From NCBI GenBank assembly GCA_016937075.1, contig JAFGWQ010000107.1:1-7612 (forward strand): a stretch of 7,612 nucleotides of DNA, given 5' to 3'. The stretch comes from Campylobacterales bacterium (lineage in GTDB: Bacteria; Campylobacterota; Campylobacteria; Campylobacterales; Sulfurovaceae). Below are positions 5,632 through 7,612 of the stretch, in pieces; positions within the stretch are counted from its first letter, which is position 1; every line of letters starts with the position of its first letter. The translations under genes and the position numbers were made by a program. The notes beneath the pieces are model-generated. The model did not search any database, was not told the origin of the DNA, and saw only the letters and a list, made by a program, of their open reading frames with translations.

Positions 5632-5970
5632 ATGGGATCAAAAAATATAAAAAAAAGTTTTCTTATTGCCGCGATGGCTATACTGTTGCATGGTTGCCAA
5701 AAAAATACACCAATAGTGGGCGGCCCATGTGAATATGTATCTTATGACGGCACAGCGACACTTGAAAAAAAAGAAAACGATACCGGCTTGTTTTCTTTTG
5801 TCCCGAAAGATAAATTTCAAGAAAGCCAAGAGTTTCTAAAAAATAGAGAGTTTGAAGCCAAATTGCCAAATGGATCAAAAATAGGCTCAAAATACGATGC
5901 CTCATTGCAAATCATAACAAAAGGCACTTGTACTCCATGGATACTAACTATCAAAGAGAACAATAAATGA
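5632..5970 (+). CDS. Small putative lipoprotein of unknown function
   Basis: This is a 112-residue protein that I do not recognise. The N-terminus has basic residues (K4, K7, K8), a hydrophobic stretch (10-19) and a lipobox-like 'LLHGC' ending at C22. His at the -2 position is unusual for signal peptidase II, so lipidation is likely but not certain. If lipidated, Gln after the Cys would favour the outer membrane by the E. coli rule. The mature part contains 'GGPCEYVSYDGTATL' (30-44), a Phe- and Lys-rich middle and 'GTCTPWILTIKE' near the end. C33 and C100 are the only other cysteines and could form a disulfide. The pattern suggests a small beta-rich domain. The ATG has AAAGGA 11 nt upstream, a rather long spacing. 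The stop overlaps the lpxB start as ATGA, so the two are probably translationally coupled. Confidence 0.8.
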   Translation: MGSKNIKKSFLIAAMAILLHGCQKNTPIVGGPCEYVSYDGTATLEKKENDTGLFSFVPKDKFQESQEFLKNREFEAKLPNGSKIGSKYDASLQIITKGTCTPWILTIKENNK

Positions 5971-7004
5971 AACTTCTCGTAAGCGCTCTTGAGCCATCAT
6001 CAAACCTTCATCTGCAAGAGATGCTTAAACACACAAAAAATATAGAGCTCATGGGGATATTTAGTGCATCTTTGGGAGATCCGCTCCATGACATATCCAA
6101 AATGGCTATCATGGGCATAGTCGATGCGCTAAAAAAACTCAGATGGTTTTACCGTGTTGCAGACGAGATGGTAGAACTTGCTGCAAAATGCGATAAAATT
6201 TTGCTCATGGACAGCTCGGGATTCAACCTGCCGCTGGCTAAAAAAATAAAAGCGAAATATCCGGACAAAGAGATAATCTATTATATACTTCCGCAAACAT
6301 GGGCAAGTCGTCCAAAACGGGTTAAAAAACTTGAAAAATACTGCGACAGACTGCTTGGGATCCTGCCTTTTGAGATAGAACAGTACAAAAGCGGCAAAGC
6401 ACAATATGTCGGCCACCCGTTACTTGATGAGATAAAAACAGAGCGAATGAATTTTGATAAAAACAGAGTCGCATTCCTAGCGGGCAGCAGAGCCGGAGAG
6501 ATAACAAGACTTATGCCTATATTTAGAGAGGTTAGAAAAAATCTGTCCGACAAAAAAGCTACGCTTGTCATCCCTGCATCATTTGATGATCAAAAAATAG
6601 CCCGGCTTTATGGAGATATAAACGATTTTGAGATCTCAAGAGATACACACACGGCATTAGAAGAGAGTGAATTTGCATTTATCTGCAGCGGTACGGCAAC
6701 TTTGGAAGCAGCGATCATCGGCACTCCGTTTACACTGGTTTATATAGCAAAAAAACTTGATTTTTTTATAGGCAAAAAACTGCTCAATATCAAACTTGTC
6801 GGACTAGCCAATATTTTGCTGGAAAAATACAACGGCACACTCCTGCACGAAGAGTTCTTGCAAGATGAAGCAAATGCGGAAAATCTACTAAATGCCTATC
6901 GTCAAACAGACAGAGCCAAATTTGCCAAAAGCGCAAAAGCGCTAAGAGATTATCTCAGTCATGGCAGCTCAGAAATAGTCGCGAATATCATTATGGAGCA
7001 ATAA
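5967..7004 (+). CDS. lpxB: Lipid-A-disaccharide synthase
   Basis: LpxB is the peripheral inner-membrane glycosyltransferase (family GT19) that joins UDP-2,3-diacylglucosamine to lipid X to form the lipid A disaccharide. At 345 residues it is shorter than E. coli LpxB (382) but typical of Helicobacter and Campylobacter, which share the 'SALEPSSN' start in place of the usual 'GEASGD'. Conserved parts are 'LLMDSSGFNLPLAKKIK' (79-95, D82 corresponding to catalytic D98 of E. coli), 'YILPQTWAS' (106-114), 'YVGHPLLDEI' (147-156), 'AGSRAGEI' (172-179, R175 corresponding to R201) and 'CSGTATLEAA' (240-249, E247). The second Trp of the common 'VWAW' motif is replaced by Ser114. The start overlaps the lipoprotein stop by 4 bp, and queH follows one base after its stop codon. 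I see no truncation or frameshift. Confidence 0.96.
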   Translation: MKLLVSALEPSSNLHLQEMLKHTKNIELMGIFSASLGDPLHDISKMAIMGIVDALKKLRWFYRVADEMVELAAKCDKILLMDSSGFNLPLAKKIKAKYPDKEIIYYILPQTWASRPKRVKKLEKYCDRLLGILPFEIEQYKSGKAQYVGHPLLDEIKTERMNFDKNRVAFLAGSRAGEITRLMPIFREVRKNLSDKKATLVIPASFDDQKIARLYGDINDFEISRDTHTALEESEFAFICSGTATLEAAIIGTPFTLVYIAKKLDFFIGKKLLNIKLVGLANILLEKYNGTLLHEEFLQDEANAENLLNAYRQTDRAKFAKSAKALRDYLSHGSSEIVANIIMEQ

Positions 7005-7005
7005 T

Positions 7006-7612
7006 ATGTTAGTACATATATGCTGTGCGGTTGATAGCCACTTTTTTTTACAAAAATTACGCTCGCAGTTTCCGGATGAGAAACTCATCGGTTTCTTTTA
7101 TGACCCGAACATCCACCCATATAGCGAATATCAGTTAAGACTTCTTGATGTCAAGCGAAGCTGTCGATTGCTCGGTATTGAGCTCATCGAAGGAGAGTAT
7201 GATACCGAGGGTTGGCTCGAAGCCGTGCGGGGACTTGAAAATGAACCGGAAAAGGGTGCAAGATGCTCGGTATGCTTTGATAATCGCTTTGAGGTCACGG
7301 CCAAAAAAGCGCATGAACTAGGAGAAAAGATCTTTACATCCACGCTTCTGACAAGTCCTAAAAAATCTTTAACCCAACTCAAAAATTCAGGTGACTATCT
7401 TGCAGATAAATATAACCTCGCATTTATAGCTCCTGATTATAGAAGCAAACAAGGAACTGGGGAGCAAAATATACTTGCTAAACAAGACAAACTATATCGT
7501 CAAGATTATTGCGGTTGTCTCTTTGGGCTAACTAAACAAAGAGAGTATCAAGACAAACTTGCCGATGAACTATTTTCTCCTGTCTCAAAACAAGTACAAC
7601 CAGAATCTATAG
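7006..7612 (+). CDS. queH: Epoxyqueuosine reductase QueH (3' end beyond window)
   Basis: QueH (DUF208 family) reduces epoxyqueuosine to queuosine in the anticodon of tRNAs for Tyr, His, Asp and Asn. It is an iron-sulfur enzyme unrelated to the cobalamin-dependent QueG. The first 202 residues are present and the frame is still open at the window edge. Diagnostic cysteine motifs are 'HICC' (C6, C7), 'RCSVCFDNR' (C87, C90) and 'DYCGC' (C169, C171), with 'FYDPNIHPYSEY' (31-42) also typical. GGAG (6995-6998) inside the end of lpxB lies 7 nt before the ATG, and only one base separates the lpxB stop from the start, so expression is probably coupled to lpxB. At least 31 residues follow the last cysteine pair, suggesting the longer form with a C-terminal extension. 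The gene is partial only because the window ends. Confidence 0.93.
   Translation, partial: MLVHICCAVDSHFFLQKLRSQFPDEKLIGFFYDPNIHPYSEYQLRLLDVKRSCRLLGIELIEGEYDTEGWLEAVRGLENEPEKGARCSVCFDNRFEVTAKKAHELGEKIFTSTLLTSPKKSLTQLKNSGDYLADKYNLAFIAPDYRSKQGTGEQNILAKQDKLYRQDYCGCLFGLTKQREYQDKLADELFSPVSKQVQPESI

Noticed and set aside
5541..5732. Plus-strand ORF of 63 codons overlapping the lipoprotein start
   Set aside because: It runs through the predicted promoter, has no convincing ribosome-binding site or family resemblance, and overlaps the better supported lipoprotein gene.
5640..5772. Two A8 tracts in the lipoprotein gene as phase-variation switches
   Set aside because: Homopolymers of eight A or T also occur elsewhere in this AT-rich window, for example twice in the atpZ-like gene (2786-2793, 2971-2978). 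The length is at background level.
6281..6571. Minus-strand ORFs inside lpxB
   Set aside because: They are complementary to strongly conserved lpxB sequence and have no recognisable motif or upstream signals.
7131..7382. Minus-strand ORF of 83 codons inside queH
   Set aside because: It is a Ser-rich shadow of the queH reading frame, with no supporting evidence.
1..7612. Defence system, phage, toxin-antitoxin, CRISPR or insertion sequence
   Set aside because: Every long frame is explained by core metabolic, envelope or membrane genes. No transposase, nuclease, reverse transcriptase or repeat-spacer pattern was seen.

Overview
The window reads as chromosomal DNA of a Campylobacterota bacterium (the former Epsilonproteobacteria), probably a free-living relative of Sulfurimonas, Sulfuricurvum or Sulfurovum. 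The reasons are the short LpxB with the 'SALEPSSN' N-terminus that I associate with Helicobacter and Campylobacter, AT-rich DNA with good TATAAT boxes but no clear -35 boxes, and densely packed genes with many ATGA overlaps. Genus is an inference from remembered protein style; no search was run.

Layout. Positions 27 to 5402 hold seven genes, all on the minus strand. In transcription order they are a YkuD-type L,D-transpeptidase-like protein (5402-4698), a 61-residue YgaP/DUF2892-like membrane protein (4640-4455), hemL (4292-3003), an AtpZ/AtpI-family protein (2998-2705), an unrecognised four-helix membrane protein (2718-2200), a secreted zinc amidase of the Amidase_2 class (2203-1535) and a sodium:solute symporter (1538-27). 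From hemL to the symporter the genes touch or overlap (4 bp gap, then overlaps of 14, 4 and 4 bp), so they look like one operon with a promoter at about 4320. The transpeptidase and the small membrane protein each have their own TATAAT box. The spacer between the small membrane protein and hemL (4293-4454) holds the hemL promoter and a roughly 60 bp palindromic repeat.

A divergent spacer (5403-5631) carries promoters for both directions. To its right, on the plus strand, are a small putative lipoprotein of unknown function (5632-5970), lpxB (5967-7004, 4 bp overlap) and queH (7006 to the window edge, incomplete). These three form a second compact operon.

Common theme. Most genes concern the envelope: lipid A disaccharide synthesis (lpxB), peptidoglycan cross-linking or trimming (transpeptidase-like protein, amidase) and membrane transport. 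hemL (tetrapyrrole synthesis) and queH (tRNA queuosine) are housekeeping genes. There is no gene-free stretch longer than 300 bases. I saw no tRNA, rRNA, CRISPR array, transposase, phage gene or defence system. The window is mostly ordinary core genome. The points most worth a second look are the palindromic repeat, the two unrecognised proteins, the coupled amidase-symporter pair and the unusual catalytic spacing of the transpeptidase-like protein.
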